This document shows positions 35,520 to 49,310 of a DNA stretch of 64,000 bases, one piece after another; position 1 is the stretch's first letter; every line of letters begins with the position of its first letter. The translations under genes and the position numbers were made by a program. The notes under the pieces were generated by a model, which saw only the letters and a program-made list of their open reading frames with translations, was not told the origin of the DNA and ran no database searches. This DNA comes from Pogostemon cablin (lineage: Eukaryota; Streptophyta; Magnoliopsida; Lamiales; Lamiaceae): assembly GCA_023678885.1 (NCBI GenBank), contig CM042955.1, forward strand, positions 34,194,088 to 34,258,087, in the 5' to 3' direction.

Positions 35520-35790
35520 CGAGAACACATACGTCGGCGCTGACACGTCACACGACTCATGCCAGGTTCAGCACAACTCGTGCAACCCTTCATTCAGCAC
35601 AACAGACGAGCCGCGCTAGCCAGTTGTCGACCAGGTACACGACACGATTACTGAGAATGGCCGACATGACCTAGATATCTGTCGGCACGACTCATGTGGG
35701 CACACAAAATCTATTGATTCTGAGCGTCACGACCGGTGGCACAAGTCTGAGTCTGTCCGGCACGACTCGTGCCCTGTTCCGACAAAAACT
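35520..35790 (+). repeat. GGCACGACTCGTGCC-type cluster in the gag-protease linker of A
   Basis: CACGACTCATG, GCACAACTCGTGC, GGCACGACTCGTGCC and related words recur about ten times. This is the same motif as in the LTRs of the same element (18253-18690; 39392-39812). Confidence 0.85.
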
Positions 35791-35799
35791 TCATAAATT

Positions 35800-37256
35800 T
35801 GTCTCGATCCTCGCACTACTGAGCTCATCCAAAATGATTTCTAGGTCCCTAAAACTGATGAAAATTTGAAAGAACCTGAAGTCAGATTGAAAAAATGGCA
35901 AATAGCTAAGGCATCGAGAAAAGAGAAAGAAAAAGAAGTGGAATGTAAGAGGAATATTTGGGGGATTCCAAAGACAAAACATCCTATTCCGTTTCCACAG
36001 TAATTTTTGAAGAAAGGATTAGATGAGAAGTTCAAAAAGTTCTTGAAGATGTTCAAGAAGATCCACATTAATATTCCTTTCGCAGAAGCCTTAGAAGAGA
36101 TGCTTAACTATGCAAGGTTCTTGAAGGACATTATGTCTAAGAAGAGGAGTTTGACGGGAGATGAATAAGTGAATAAGATAGAGAGTTGCGGTTCTGTGAT
36201 ACAAAAGACACTTCTTACAAAGTTGATAGATTCGGGAAGCTTTACCATACCTTATGAGATAGGACATGGACAAGCTAAGAGAGCCTTATGTGATTTGGGG
36301 GCTAGTATTAATTTGATGCCTTATTTCGTGTTCATTAAGCTTGGTTTGGGGGAGCTAAAGCCGATATCAGTAGCATTGCAGCTTGCAGATAGATCCCTGA
36401 CCTATCCAAGGGGGTAGTTGAAGATGTCCTAGTGAAAGTGGTGAAGTTCATATTTCCAGTGGACTTTATTGTGCTGGACATGGAAGAAGAAGATGATGAC
36501 AGAGTTCCTCTAATTTTAGAAAGGCCGTTCTTTGCGGCTGCAGGAATGAATATAGATGTGAAGAAGGGGAAACTGAAGTTGCAAGTTAATGATGAAGAAG
36601 TCGTCTTTTCACTTGAGAGAGTTATGAAATGGCCTACTGATATGCAAGAGTGTAGAAGTATCAAAGAAGTAGAGGGATTAGCGGAGGAGAGCTTGCCTTT
36701 GATCCTGTCTAAGGATCCTGTTGAAAAATGTCGAAGCAAACTTCTTGCTTTTCTTTCTACTGATTTTGATGACAGGTTTGATGAGCTTTCTAATGGATAC
36801 ATTGAATACTTACAAAAATCCAATTGCAGGGATTTAGCAAGAAAACTTAAGCCGACTACTGCGAGCCTCACAGTTACAAGTTCAAGAGACACAACACCAT
36901 TAAAGGTGGCGGAGGATGTAGTAGTTAAGGTTGAGAAGAAGGATGTAGACAAAGGAAGAATAGATTATGCTTACTTGAAGCCTCCTAACTTACCACTGGA
37001 TACCTACAAATCTGAAAGTCATTTCTCTCTTTCTTTGTTTTGTGATCAATTTTATCATGAGTTTGATCTTAATTGTGATAGGAATGATTCTGAAATTGAG
37101 TGGAAGATTGACAGGAATGAGATGAGAAAGCTTGAGAAAGGATATTCTACTGATCATATGGTGCCTAAGAAATGTAAGGAGGTAAGTGTGGATAATAAGA
37201 GGGGGAGAAAGTATTGGAAGGTGAAGATGAAAGGAGACCACCCTCTTATTCCGTAG
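35800..37256 (+). pseudogene. Protease and pol-replacing C-terminal extension of element A
   Basis: The protease has the intact site CDLGASINLMP (Asp codon 36292-36294) and ILERPFFAAAG in the LILGRPF position. The frame shifts by one base near 36413 within LTYP.G. From about 36960 the protein continues as AYLKPPNLPLDTY and ends KRGRKYWKVKMKGDHPLIP at TAG 37254-37256. No RT begins here, unlike element B. The extension aligns with element 1 (YLKPPNIPPDFY; NKRGWKYLKVKM). An in-frame TAA lies near 36166, upstream of the protease core. Confidence 0.82.
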
Positions 37257-39188
37257 TCTACATATTCTGCATTCCGTCGTGACTCTCCGATGTTAAACAT
37301 GAGCACCTATTAGGGGCTTACCCTCATGTTTTATTATTTTTATGTGTTTGTTTGGTGTAGAAAATTTTATTAGGTGCTTCTTCGTCTATGGTATTCACTT
37401 TTTACAAATTTAGTTTCTCACTTAGTTTAAACTAAGTTTGGGAAGGTGGACGTGCATTCCAATATCTTGAAGCATCGAGGTAAGTTTTTCTTCACTTGTG
37501 TGTGATGCTTGAAGATCGATTTTTTTTAAAATTTTCAGAATTTATTTCGATCTTTTGAATTTTTGCGATTTTTCAAGTGTCTTGTGTGTATTTTTTTTGT
37601 TTTGTAGATTTTGTGTGGTTAATTTTTGGTTGAATCTTTGAGTTTCTTCTATAATTTTACTGATGAGTTTTGATTGGTGATGAGAAGTGTTTGAGTTTTA
37701 ATGATTATGAAGGATATCGAAGTAGCAAAGATAAGTGAGTTCTATCTGAGGCCTACACCTGACCGAGTTGAATAACTCGAGGAGCTTGCAAGATGTGGAA
37801 GAGATAAATCATGTGTCTTCGTTTCCTTATTTTAAATTTTATGTGATAAATTGTGTGAATTCTTGAGTAGTTGAGGTGTTATAATTTGAGTTTCTGGTTA
37901 TGTGGTTAGTGTGGATTTATTTGTTAAAATTCTGCCAAAAATTCATATGCTCTTGAAATTGATGAAGTGTATTTAAGTTATATTGTGATATGAAGTTCTA
38001 TGCGTACTTGTGAGATATTGCTTACCATAAAGAGTGCTCTGCTACTTATTAAAACCCATGTGAGATTTTGAGCCTATTATCATGTACATAATCACTTGAT
38101 ATTTCATTCTGGTGAGTATCAGTCTAGTGCATGTATTCTAGAACTTGCCTCTTGTCTTGCTTGAGACTACATATTATGTTAAATGATTTAAGGTCATCCT
38201 TGAATTTATGAGTGACTTAGCCAAATAATTCTCTACCCATATGATTGTTTATTCGTAGTTAGCCCTGTTGAGCCTTAAACCTCATTCTTTGGCAACCTAC
38301 GAGAAATAACCACTTTGAGTATCTGAATTTTTTTATCCTTGATTGTCCTTCTAGAAGATAATTAATGGCTTTTCAAAGTGTGTTGATGGAGCTTGATAAC
38401 ATCTTGGGAAGTAATGAAATTGGTGTTGAAACAGTGACTGAGTCGAAAAATACATCTAAAGAAATTCATGGAGTAGTGCTTCAATCTAGTACTTCATGAA
38501 ACAAACACTCTAGGGTAGTGCCCGAAACTGGTACTCTATGGAGGATGTGAGAGGTAGTGCCCGAAACTGGTACCTCTAGAGAAAAAAAAAAGAGAAGAAA
38601 AAGGAAAAAAAGGAAAAAATAAATGCATGTTGTGCATGGAAGAGAAAAATTGAGGAGTTGAGAAGGACGATGTGCTTAATTGAAATGAGCAAAAAGAATG
38701 AAAGTTCATGATAGGCGCGCTTGATTGATCTGATTTTGAGTCATTTATCCATATATTTCCTACCTTAACCAAAGAGCCAATATTACATCCAAATAAAAGT
38801 CTTTTTTTATCTCATTGTCGAATCATACTTTTAAGTGGTGGGGAGTTTGAGACGTTTGGCAAGCTTATGGTTACACATGCACTTGAATTGAATTTGAGCG
38901 TAAACACCATACCCCATAAGTGTACATCTTTTAAACTTGAGTGTGAGTGATATACTTTCCGTGAGAATAAGTTGATGGAGCACTTTAATTGGTAGTAATC
39001 GTCTTAACTTGTATGCTATGAATGAATTATTGCATGTAATGAGAGTGCATGACTGGAGTTAATGACAATTGTGTGTTGAATGACCTAGTTGTCATATCCC
39101 TTATTTTTCCTTAGATTTTACACACTATCTTTTTTCTTTGTTCGATTTCGTTGTTCGGGGACAAACAATATCTTAAGTTTGGGGAGTT
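37257..39188 (+). other. 3' non-coding tail, stem-loop and polypurine tract of A
   Basis: Landmarks in order: hairpin block at 37276-37330 (CGTCGTGACTCTCCGATG, closing pair changed), GTATTCTAGAACTTGCC near 38130, duplicated motif GTGCCCGAAACTGGTAC at 38515 and 38556, CCTTAACCAAAGAGCCAA near 38763, a weak stem-loop GTTGTTCGGGGACAAACAAT at 39150-39169, and the purine tract AAGTTTGGGGAG before the LTR. Confidence 0.72.
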
Positions 39189-41056
39189 TATTTAGTGTGA
39201 AAATTTTCATATTTTAGGGTCCAATTTAGCACCGTTGTGTGGAGTTTATATCCGTATTTGAGCATATTTTGATTGAACTTCATATATTTGTGTTATAGAT
39301 GCTTGTGAGGTGTTATTTTGTATTTTTAAGGGAAAAATTGGGGTAAAAAGAGCAAAAATAAAAGTTGAGAGCGAAGTCGGGAGAAGGACAGCAGCTGGCA
39401 TGACTCGTGCTGGCCAAAAGCAGCACTCGTGCTGGCCATATGCAGCACGAGTGGCCACGACCGCCCAGCATGCCCCGGATGAGCACCACTCCTGCCTCAC
39501 ATTGCATGACTCGTTCCTTATTCAAATGGATGAATTTTCAGGTCTTCTTTATATTATTGGAAAGCCAAGGAAGAGAGGATCGAGTGAGCGCAAAAATCAC
39601 CTCAATCAGAGATCGGATAAAGAAGTTATGAGTAAAATTGTGAGGTCGCGCAGACTGTCGACGGATAGCACGACCCATGCCATGCACGGCACGACTCGTG
39701 CCATATGCCCAGCCAACACCCGTGCGGCCTAGGTACCGAGAAATGCGCACGTTCGTGGTCGGCACGACTCATGCCACCACTGGAACGACTCGTGCCACTG
39801 TCCAGCGAGGCCCAGTTGTCGTTTTTCTTCGTTTTCTTGACTCGTTCGTATTTTTTACGTAAAAAAGCCCACTTTTGAGTTAGAATTCAGGAATTATCAG
39901 TCCTCAACTATAAAAGGAGCCCTTGGGGTGTTCCAAACCCTAACTCTCCATAACTCTCCACAACCCTTCATACTTTTCCATTCCATACCCTACCACAATA
40001 CCGTCACCATCCCATCCACCCATCTTGCAGAATTCATCATTGTTGCTTACTTGAGAAGGAGAATAAGAAGGTTCAGAATCACGGAAGAGAGAACGGAGAA
40101 TCACACCACATCTACGGTTTTTCTTATTCTTTCTTTTGAACTTTTGAATTATAGACTTATGGCTATGCCTTCATACCTAACCATGTGTGTTTCTGTAACA
40201 CCATGGACTAGTACTTCTTGGATAGTGCTAGGTTTTGAAAATTGAATTGGTTTGAATTGATGATCTAGAATAGGTTGGATACCTGCAGTATACTTATTTC
40301 CTTATTAATGCTTTGAATTTAGACTTATATTTTTGTCTTATATGATCTGTCCTCATGCTTGTATATGTCATTGTCTTATGCATATTTATGCTTGTTGCTT
40401 GTGTTATATAAGAATTATATTTGTCAACTTATTATGGGTAAATGAATCTAACTATATAACCTTTACTCATTAGAATAATTAATATTGGACACTTAATATA
40501 TCTATTAATTACCATTCTAGAGGATTTGGTTTCTTAGATTATTAGATGGGAATTAAGGATTAATTCTTAAGTACCTATAAAGGGAAGTCTAGTGCTCTAG
40601 CCTGTTAGGAATTTTGCATGAAGTACCTAGAAAGAGAGTATGAATTATTCTTCTGCATCTGAGGGTTTAAACCAAGTTTATGTTTTAAGTTTACTTTAAA
40701 AGAGGGATTTAACATAGTTAAGTAATTGTTTTCATAAGAACGGCAGGGATTCTAACCGACTGTCTAGTGATTTGATTTGACCGATTTAACTGGATTTCCT
40801 AGTGCTATCTATTTTCTCTCTTGAACACTTTCATATTTTGTTTATCTGCTATTTTATATTATTAGTAATTATTTTCTGCTTTCTTAGGTTTAATTAAATT
40901 CACTTATAAACCCAGATTTATCTTAGGTTAGGGTTGTCATATATAGATTAAATAGTAAGTTTAGAATTATCCTTTGAGTTCGATAATAGACTTGGTCACA
41001 CGCTGAACTGCAATTGATTCTTTACACTTGGGGACATGCAAAAAAGTGAGCAAGCA
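39189..41056 (+). repeat. 3' LTR of element A (1868 bp)
   Basis: It begins TATTTAGTGTG (TG changed to TA) and ends AAGCA. TATAAAAG is at 39909-39916. The GGCACGACTCGTGCC cluster lies upstream of it at 39392-39812. Confidence 0.88.
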
Positions 41057-41100
41057 CCGTCTCTCTAGTGACCCGTCTCACAAGAGAGTTTGTCTTCATG
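41057..41100. mobile_element. Right end of the long-inverted-repeat transposon
   Basis: CCGTCTCTCTAGTGACCCGT and the bases after it are the reverse complement of the left end near 16645-16669. The rest of this arm lies at 17929-18058 on the other side of element A. Confidence 0.75.
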
Positions 41101-41741
41101 AAAATTATTATATACAATTATTTATTTTTATATTTAATTTTAATTTTAATTTTAGCCCTAAAATACTTTCTTGTGAGACAGGCACATAAGAGACGAGTTG
41201 TGAGACGGTTTATCTATTGTTAAAGTATGATTATTAATAGGTAAACTATGTTTATTGATAGTTAAAGTTTGTTTGTGGTGAATCATACTATAACACCCTA
41301 AAAGCTACTTTAATTTATTAAATTCATCATACTTTAGAAAAATATACTTTAACTAACAATAGACATACTTTACCTATATAATAATGATAATTTAATAATG
41401 AGTCGACTCTTATTTCTATTTTCACTTTTTCCCTTTCTCTCTAAATTACTTTCTCACTTTTCCTTTTCTCTCTAAATTTAGCGAAGACGGTACTGGGAGA
41501 GGAACGATGCTGGTTTCCATCTTTTCCAAATATTTATTTGGCGATTTAGGGAACCTTCGTCGTCAGTAAGAAGAAGCGGCAGCAGGACCTTTGTTGTTAG
41601 TAAGAAGAAGGAGACATCAGAGAACGACTGCGATGCCTCTCTCTTCCTTATTTTTCTTTTTTATTTATTTTTCCGGGCGATCTAGGAAACTATAATAACG
41701 GTACCACTGTAAAATATATTATTTAAATATTAATTGATATA

Positions 41742-42326
<585 letters not shown>

Positions 42327-42530
42327 TTAAATAGAAAGATAGATAGATTATTAGGTGAATTGAATGAAAGATATGAGCAGAAAAATTATTTTAATTTTTA
42401 CTAATTTTATAGGATATTATAGTTTATTTTTTCTTTAATTTTAGATAAAGATTTGTGTGAGATTGTCTCTAGTTTATGAAAAATTTATTGTATAAATAAA
42501 GAGTGATAATATTTTAAGGCGAAAGTGATA

Positions 42531-42770
42531 TTCCCTCTGGCCACTTGAAAGGTAACTGTTTGTTGTTTGCATGTAGACAATTCTAAGGTCTTTATTTGCT
42601 TTTTGCACGTGGATTAAGGAATATTATTATTATAGGTAAAGTGGGTAGTTGTATTAGAGGGAAGTGGTGGGTCATATTGTGTATTTTCTTTACTAAATAG
42701 AGGAAATTAATACCTTTGAAGCGGACGTCAGGAATAGTGAAACGAGTACCTTGTAAGTGGACGGAGGGAG
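42531..42770. mobile_element. Stowaway-like MITE (240 bp)
   Basis: Ends TTCCCTCTGGCCACTTGAAA and the complement of CTCCCTCCGTCCACTTACAA, flanked by TA on both sides (42529-42530 and 42771-42772). Confidence 0.82.
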
Positions 42771-43454
42771 TAATATTTTGTAATGAAAGCGATAATTAAT
42801 TTATAAAGTATAAAATGGTGAGACGTCTCACACTTGCCCTTAATTTTAATTAATGGGTTTAGAAATAAATCAAGTTCAATTAGATAAAATTAGTGTGTAA
42901 ATTTCGTTAATAAACTTTTAAAGCTCATTAAATATATTATTTTCTCCGTACGCTACATTTATAGCAAAGTGTACACATTGCCGGTGAACGGAGCGAGTAT
43001 TAACTTTGAACAAAATACTCCCTCAATTAAAGAAAAAAGTTAAAGGTTAATTTTCGTCATAAATAAAACTTGCGTATCCCCGAGCGCACTCTGCACCGAG
43101 ATTCAATGATTTTAGAAAGTTGTACCTTTTAATATAAAAACTTAGTATACCTTTATTTTTCTTTAAAAATAAAATCTTATTCAAACATTAATATTATTTA
43201 TATTTTAATGGACTATTTCATTGAAAAAATAATACTCTTATAAATTAAAGTGTATATTCTTTAAAACAAAATATTATACCATTAAACATCTTGTACGCTT
43301 GGCACACTAGCAATCAACTCTTGGTCATATTTATATTGTCTTTATCTTTGTAGCAGTTTAAAATAATAAAATTAGGAACGGTCTTGTGAGATGGATATAT
43401 AAGAAAAGTTATGAGATAAATCGACTCATTATTAAAGTATATTTATTATATATA

Positions 43455-43837
43455 GGCAAAAGCTCCTGTGCACCCGGGCGCACGGAACACTTTCCGTGCG
43501 CCTTTAGAAATTTGTGCTAAATTGTATAACTTTTAGTATAAAGATGTGTACCCTTTATTTTCTAAAGAAAAATCTGGGCGCACGAACAACACTCCGTGCG
43601 CCTTTAGAATTTTGTGTTAAATTGTATACCCTTTAGTATAAAAATGTGTACCCTTTATTTTCTAAAGAAAAAAAAATATTAATGAAAAGTGTATACCCTT
43701 TAGAACAAAATTGTGTACCTTTTAGTAATTAAAGTGTATACCCTTTAGACCAAATTAATGTGCCCTTACCCATAATACAAAATTTCTAAAGGCGCACGGA
43801 ATGTGTTCCGTGCGCCCGGGTGCACGCAAGCCTCACT
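43455..43837. mobile_element. hAT-like MITE with strong GTGCACCCGGGCGCACGGAA inverted arms
   Basis: The element starts GGCAAAAGCTC and ends GCCTCACT, flanked by ATTATATATA on both sides (43445-43454 and 43838-43847; AT-rich, so the exact length is uncertain). The arms contain GTGCACCCGGGCGCACGGAA and its complement. The interior has an internal duplication of about 105 bases (CCGTGCGCCTTTAGAA...). A relative with an 8-base duplication lies at 49311-49454. Confidence 0.75.
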
Positions 43838-44433
43838 ATTATATATATAACTTATGCTTAGAGTTAAAGTAATACATGATTTTAATTTATTAGTGTATAA
43901 TTTATAATTAAATAAATATATTATATTTTATTCTTAAATGTATTATATATATATATATATATGTTTATGTATACTTTTTAAATATAAAATGTATAGATTT
44001 TTATTGAACAAATGTATAACTCACCATTTTTGTAATAAAAATTATGTTAGAGAAATTATTGAATTTAATTTGTGTTTGTACTCTCAAAGTATATACTATT
44101 TTATTAATAAATGTATAATTATTAAATTTTATATATAAATTCAATAAATTACATAGAAGATTGGTAGAGTATGCTGATTTTTTTGGTGAAAAGGTGTAGT
44201 GAGAATTGAGGTTAACAATAGTAATTGAAGAGAGAATTAGTAGAGAACGGTGGTGAGATAGAAGAGAAATGAGGTTAACAATAAAGAATTTAATTTATAT
44301 ATAGATCCGATTTACAAAGGGGTGAAATTTGATCCAATTATTAGCATACAAGTGGAGGTATGTTAGAACATAGAACAACTCCCAAAATAAATAAATGTAA
44401 CTTTTGGCCGAAGGGAAGGAGTTTATATATATA

Positions 44434-44641
44434 GACTTGATATACAGTGCATTCGGGTGATGCACTCTGTGTATAACTTTTTATTGTACATTGCATAAAT
44501 TGAAATAATATACCAAAATAAATTTATCCACAAAATAATATTTTGATAAATATATGGGTGCACCGCATCATATAATAGTATTTTAAAATATATGTGGGTG
44601 CACCGTATTATGGGGTGCATCCAGGTGCACAACAGTATTAG
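44434..44641. mobile_element. Probable MITE with GGTGCA-type inverted ends
   Basis: The left end (GATATACAGTGCATTCGGG) and the right end (GGTGCATCCAGGTGCACAAC) are partly inverted and flanked by TATATATA runs. No coding capacity. The AT flanks make the target duplication uncertain. Confidence 0.45.
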
Positions 44642-44689
44642 CTATATATATATATATATATATATAGTTTGAAAATATATTGTAACTAG

Positions 44690-46385
44690 TATGGATCCCG
44701 TGTATTACACAGGTTTTAAACTTATAATTTTAAAAATATAATTCAAGTTTAATATAACTAAGTATTCAATTGTAATCTAATATTCCATAATTTAAATTGA
44801 AAAGAAAAATTCAATTTATATACTCTCAAATGTGAATTTGCTTTTGTTGGTAAAAATTTAATTTCGCTGTTAAATTAATTTATTAAAAAAATAAAAAAAA
44901 ATATTAAATTAATTTTTCAAATTTTGTTATGTTGTTGTAGAATTTAATTAATCAAAAAATTTTAAAATAGGTTAATTTAATCATTGAAAAAATAATTTAT
45001 AATAAAGTTAATTAATAAAAGATAAAAAATAAATTTAATATAAATCAATTCGATGAAATAAAAAAATTAACAAAAGTAGTTTTAAAAAATTATAATATTA
45101 ACCTTGAAAAAAATTAATAAAAAATAAAGTGATTAAAATATAATAAAAAATTAAAAGAAAAAAAATTTAAAAAAAAATTAAAAAATAAATAATTAAAAGA
45201 AAGTTTGAAAAATATAAAAGAATATCCATAAAATTTATTAATAAAAACTTAAAAAAATAAATAAAATAATGGATACCTTTCTTCAGAACTTTAATAGAAC
45301 TTGAAAAAAACTTTTGTTCTTTACGTATGTATAATAAATGAATAAATAATTTTATTTATAGGTGCAAAGTATATTATTTGCATAAAAATTCACATGAAAA
45401 AAATCAATAAAAAGTTTAAATAAAAACAAAAAATAATTAAAAGAAAATTTAAAAAATATAAAAGGAACAACAAAATAATCAATAAAAAAAGAAAAATAAC
45501 AAAAAAAAGTTAAGATAATTTTTGTTTGTCTTGATAAATAATTTATTCAAACTAATTATTAAAGAGTTTATAATATAGGTGGAGAGGGATAATTTTTTTA
45601 TTTATGTTTATAAATATGATTTGATTTGATTTTTATTTGATCTAATCATATAAATAAAAAAATATTTGAATCTTAAGAATATTTATGTATTTACCACTAA
45701 ATATTAATTAGTAATTATTAAATTAAAATTAATTCAGGTGACGACACATAATTAGAATTTAAATTTTTTTGTGAATTTAATCATGAAAAAAAATTAATAA
45801 TATTCAAAAATCAAAGTTTAAAAATTACTAATAATAATAAAAATCCGAACTAAAACAAAAAACAATTAAGTAAATAAAAAAATTAATCTAAAGAGAAATT
45901 AATTAAAAAAATAAAATTAACCAAGAAAAAATATTATTAACGTAAAAAAATTAGAGATTAAAAAATTACATACTATTAAAAAATTTAAAACAACATAATA
46001 GAATTTAAAAAAAATAATAAAAAATAAAGTTAATCAAAAGAGAATTTAAAAAATATATATATCACATCCATATTCAATCTTAGAATAAACTTATTTATAT
46101 ATCATTAAATTTTAATATTGGTGAAAATATATTAAAAAAGAAAAAAAACAAATAAAATTTTAAAGCAAAACGAAAGGTAATTAATAAATACTTTAGAAAA
46201 CTATAAAAGAAAATTTATAATAAAATTAATATATATTTTTAAAAAAATAAAAATAAACTCACTATAAATAAATTCAAAGAAATATAAAAAAAAATCATAA
46301 TAAAATTAATTAAATAAATTTGCAAAAGCATACTAATAATAACGTTACAAAAATTAAAAACTACATACTAATAATAATAAAAGAG
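44690..46385. other. Very AT-rich intergenic DNA with repeat fragments
   Basis: Starts with ACTAGTATGGATCCCGTG and a hairpin (CCCGTGTATTACACAGG). The remainder is poly(A/T)-rich with repeated blocks such as GGATACCTTTCTTCAGAAC and TATTTATAGGTG that recur near 48680-48770. No gene. Confidence 0.5.
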
Positions 46386-48240
46386 TAGTTCTAATGTACA
46401 CTAGGTTTTAACGTGCACCACAACCCATTTGGAAAAATGGATCAATTATATAAGGAATATGACCCGTTTGAGAACATTTCTTCTCAAATCAACGGAGACT
46501 GCTCCGTCTCTCTCCACAGTTCTCCACCACTCACTCCATCTCTACAATTTTCCACCACGCCGCCACAGCTCTCCACCGCACCACCAACCACCATCTTCCC
46601 GGAGATATGAATCATGTCACATGCTACCGTCAACACTCGTCAGTCCTTTGCCCAAGTCACTATCGGCACCAAGGCCATCGAAATCTGCAAGGTACGTTTT
46701 TCGACAAGGAAACAAATCAGATCTGTGCCGAGATCCACACGCCACTGCCAACCGCCTTTCGAATCCACCACGCCGCCTACTCATCACCACCGCTACAGCA
46801 CCGCCAGATTTGCGATGGCTGAAATTAGGGATGGAACATATCCATAATTGAATGAAGATCACATGAAAACTCGAAGTCCAATGAAATGAATCTCAGATTT
46901 GGCACTGTGGATTAATTGGGTGATCAATATAACAGATTTAAGTTTTTTTTTCATGTAACGTTAAACTATATTACTTTTTTAATGATATTGTATTACTCAT
47001 TATTAATTAATGTATACTATGTGTTAAAGTGGTGTAGATGAGAGAGAGAATAATCACTTGAAATCGTTTGCTGTGAAATTCAACGTTGAAGGGTGAATTT
47101 GTTTACTATAATTTAGATCGGTATTATCTGATGATTCAGATCTGCGATTATCAGATGTTGTATTATTTGTAATTTAATAGTGTATAAATTTTTTTTAATA
47201 AATGTATTACGTTTTACTGGATTAAAATTATTTATATATGATGGGTCATTAAATTTGAATCATCTGTTGCACCTTAAAAAACTACAATTCTTCCAATCTT
47301 CATATTTCTCCTCACGTTTCTTGACATTATACACAAATTCAATTAGTTATTAATAAGTATATATTTATTAATAAAATTTTATACACTTTTTCAAAAAAAC
47401 TCATACACTTTTAAGTATAAGTACGAGTTAAAATCAATAATTTCTCAAACACAATTCTCATTAGGAATATTTTGAAAGTTTTTATCAATTGAAGTCAAAT
47501 CATTGTTCGAACACCTCAGCTATTTATTAATAAAAACGTTATACAGTTGTTAAATAAAAAGTATATACTTTATGTTTAAAAAGTATACATTAATAAACAT
47601 ATAAATTCAAAAGCAGCGAAATTCAGGAGGAAACCCCTTGAAACCCTAGGAGAAGAAATCAAGTCACCACAGAACCCCATATCCTCAAACATCATCATCT
47701 TCTCACCACAAAACACAAGTTTGATGTTGGATTACAGATTTAGTAGCATGAAAAAGCCACCCACCACCACCTGCTAAAACGTGTGCGGATTTGCGAGGAC
47801 TTTTCCATTTGGCGGCGTGGAAGACAAATTTGTGAAGGATGGTGGAGCGCAAGGGTCACATTCCGAACAGATCTGGATAGCTTGTCGGTGATGAATCGGA
47901 GGCACAAGACTAGATCTGGACCGGCAATCTTTTCCGACGGATAGAGCTGCAAGGGACGATGACATAGGGTGGTGCGGCGGACTACATATGGACGGCTTGT
48001 GCGACGGGGAAGGAGAGAAATGACGGTGGAAAATAAAGTGGAGAGGAGAGAAAGCGAGAAAACTGAAGAGAGAATTCAGGAGAGAAGGAGCGTGAATTAG
48101 GGCTCAAATGATCCACTGGACTTGATTGAGTTTAAATATTCCGGGTCATGGATTGAGTTTAAATATTCCGGGTCATGGGTAAAATTTGACTCAATTGCAC
48201 CTTAAAAATTATTGCACAATAGTATTTGCCATAATAAAAA
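46386..48240. other. GC-richer patches in AT-rich DNA, possibly DNA-transposon derived
   Basis: Two patches (about 46490-46830 and 47630-48100) have coding-like composition, the first with repeated CTCCACCAC words. No frame matches a known protein. GTAGTTCTAA...GTGCACCAC at 46388 and GTTGCACC...AACTAC at about 47257-47284 look like the ends of a non-autonomous element, and a second could end at about 48235 (TTGCACCTTAAAAATTATTG). I do not call genes here. Confidence 0.35.
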
Positions 48241-49310
48241 AAACAGAATAAAAAAAAATAATAATAATTAAAAAAAATATTATCAAAAGTATTTCATACT
48301 AACTATTAAAAAAAAAACTAAAACAAAAATAAAAGAATAAAAACAAAAAATAATTAAGGGAGAATATAAAAAATAAGTAAAAAATAATCAAAATTAAATC
48401 ATAAAAAAATTAATTACAACAATTAATGAGTATGCATCAGAGATGACATTAAGGGGAAAGCTTCAGTACGCATTGAGGCTGCATATGCAATTGATGGGAA
48501 TGATTTTCTTCATGCAGCAATTTAGGTATCCCAATGTTAATGTTAGATTATAAAATTACGTGCTAATAATTTAAAAAAAAATGAAAAAACAGAAACAAAA
48601 CCATAACAATAAATAAATAATTTAAAAAATATAGAAGAAACAACAAAAATAATAAATAACAATAATAATAAATGGATACCTTTCTTTAAAATTTGAAGAA
48701 AGCTTTTGTTCGTCGTGATGAATAAATTATGTGTTTAGAATGAATGAATAAAGATTCTTATTTATAGGTGGAGAGGGGATAAATTTTCTAAATATTATAG
48801 TAAATATATGTATTTATCTATATTATCTTTTAATTAATAGTGATTTGACAATACCATATTAAATTTTAAAATAATATATGTATTTATCTACATTAAATTT
48901 TAATTTATAATTAAAATAATTCAAATTTTAAATTTTAATTAAAAATTAAAATAATTAAAATTTATTCGGGTGACGACACCTCATCAAAATTAAACGCTCC
49001 TCTGGTATATTAAAGATAGGTTCGTCCCTTACCTGGCGCGTTTAAATTTAATTTAATTAGTATATTAAAGATTTTAAAACAGTTATTCCCATACAACAAA
49101 CCAATATATTATTATTTGTTTAAAATTTATTTTTAAAGTTAAAAAAATATTTTTAAATAATAAATAAAGTATATAATGTATATAAAAAATAGATTACATT
49201 TTAAAATTGACATGTCTAACCATTCAAGTTTTAAAACACGACTATTGTATAAGTATTGATTTTTAATTATTATTTTTTAATAAATTCATTGAAACAAGTC
49301 ATCTTTTTAT
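48241..49310. other. AT-rich intergenic DNA, no gene seen
   Basis: Contains a second copy of the GGATACCTTTCTT...TATTTATAGGTGGAGAGG block (48670-48780) and CTCCTCTGGTATATTAAAGA at about 49000. Confidence 0.5.

Larger units (their letters stand above)
18059..41056 (+). mobile_element. Element A: Athila-like element, pol-less, split by element B
   Basis: Two LTRs (18059-19944 and 39189-41056) bound the element. The flanking 5-base repeats are CCATC (18054-18058) and CCGTC (41057-41061), a target duplication with one transition. Inside are a tRNA-Asp-type primer-binding site, a gag beginning, element B, the rest of gag, protease with a C-terminal extension, a non-coding tail and a polypurine tract. 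RT, RNase H and integrase are absent. Over a 175-base stretch compared by eye the LTRs differ at about 8 sites. Confidence 0.88.

Noticed and set aside
42940..43000. Short CTCCGTACG...GGAGCGAG inverted pair
   Set aside because: Only about 60 bases, without a clear TA duplication; too weak to call a MITE.
46413..46862. Several overlapping frames of 65-140 codons on both strands
   Set aside because: No family resemblance and no supporting splice sites; composition is repetitive (CTCCACCAC).
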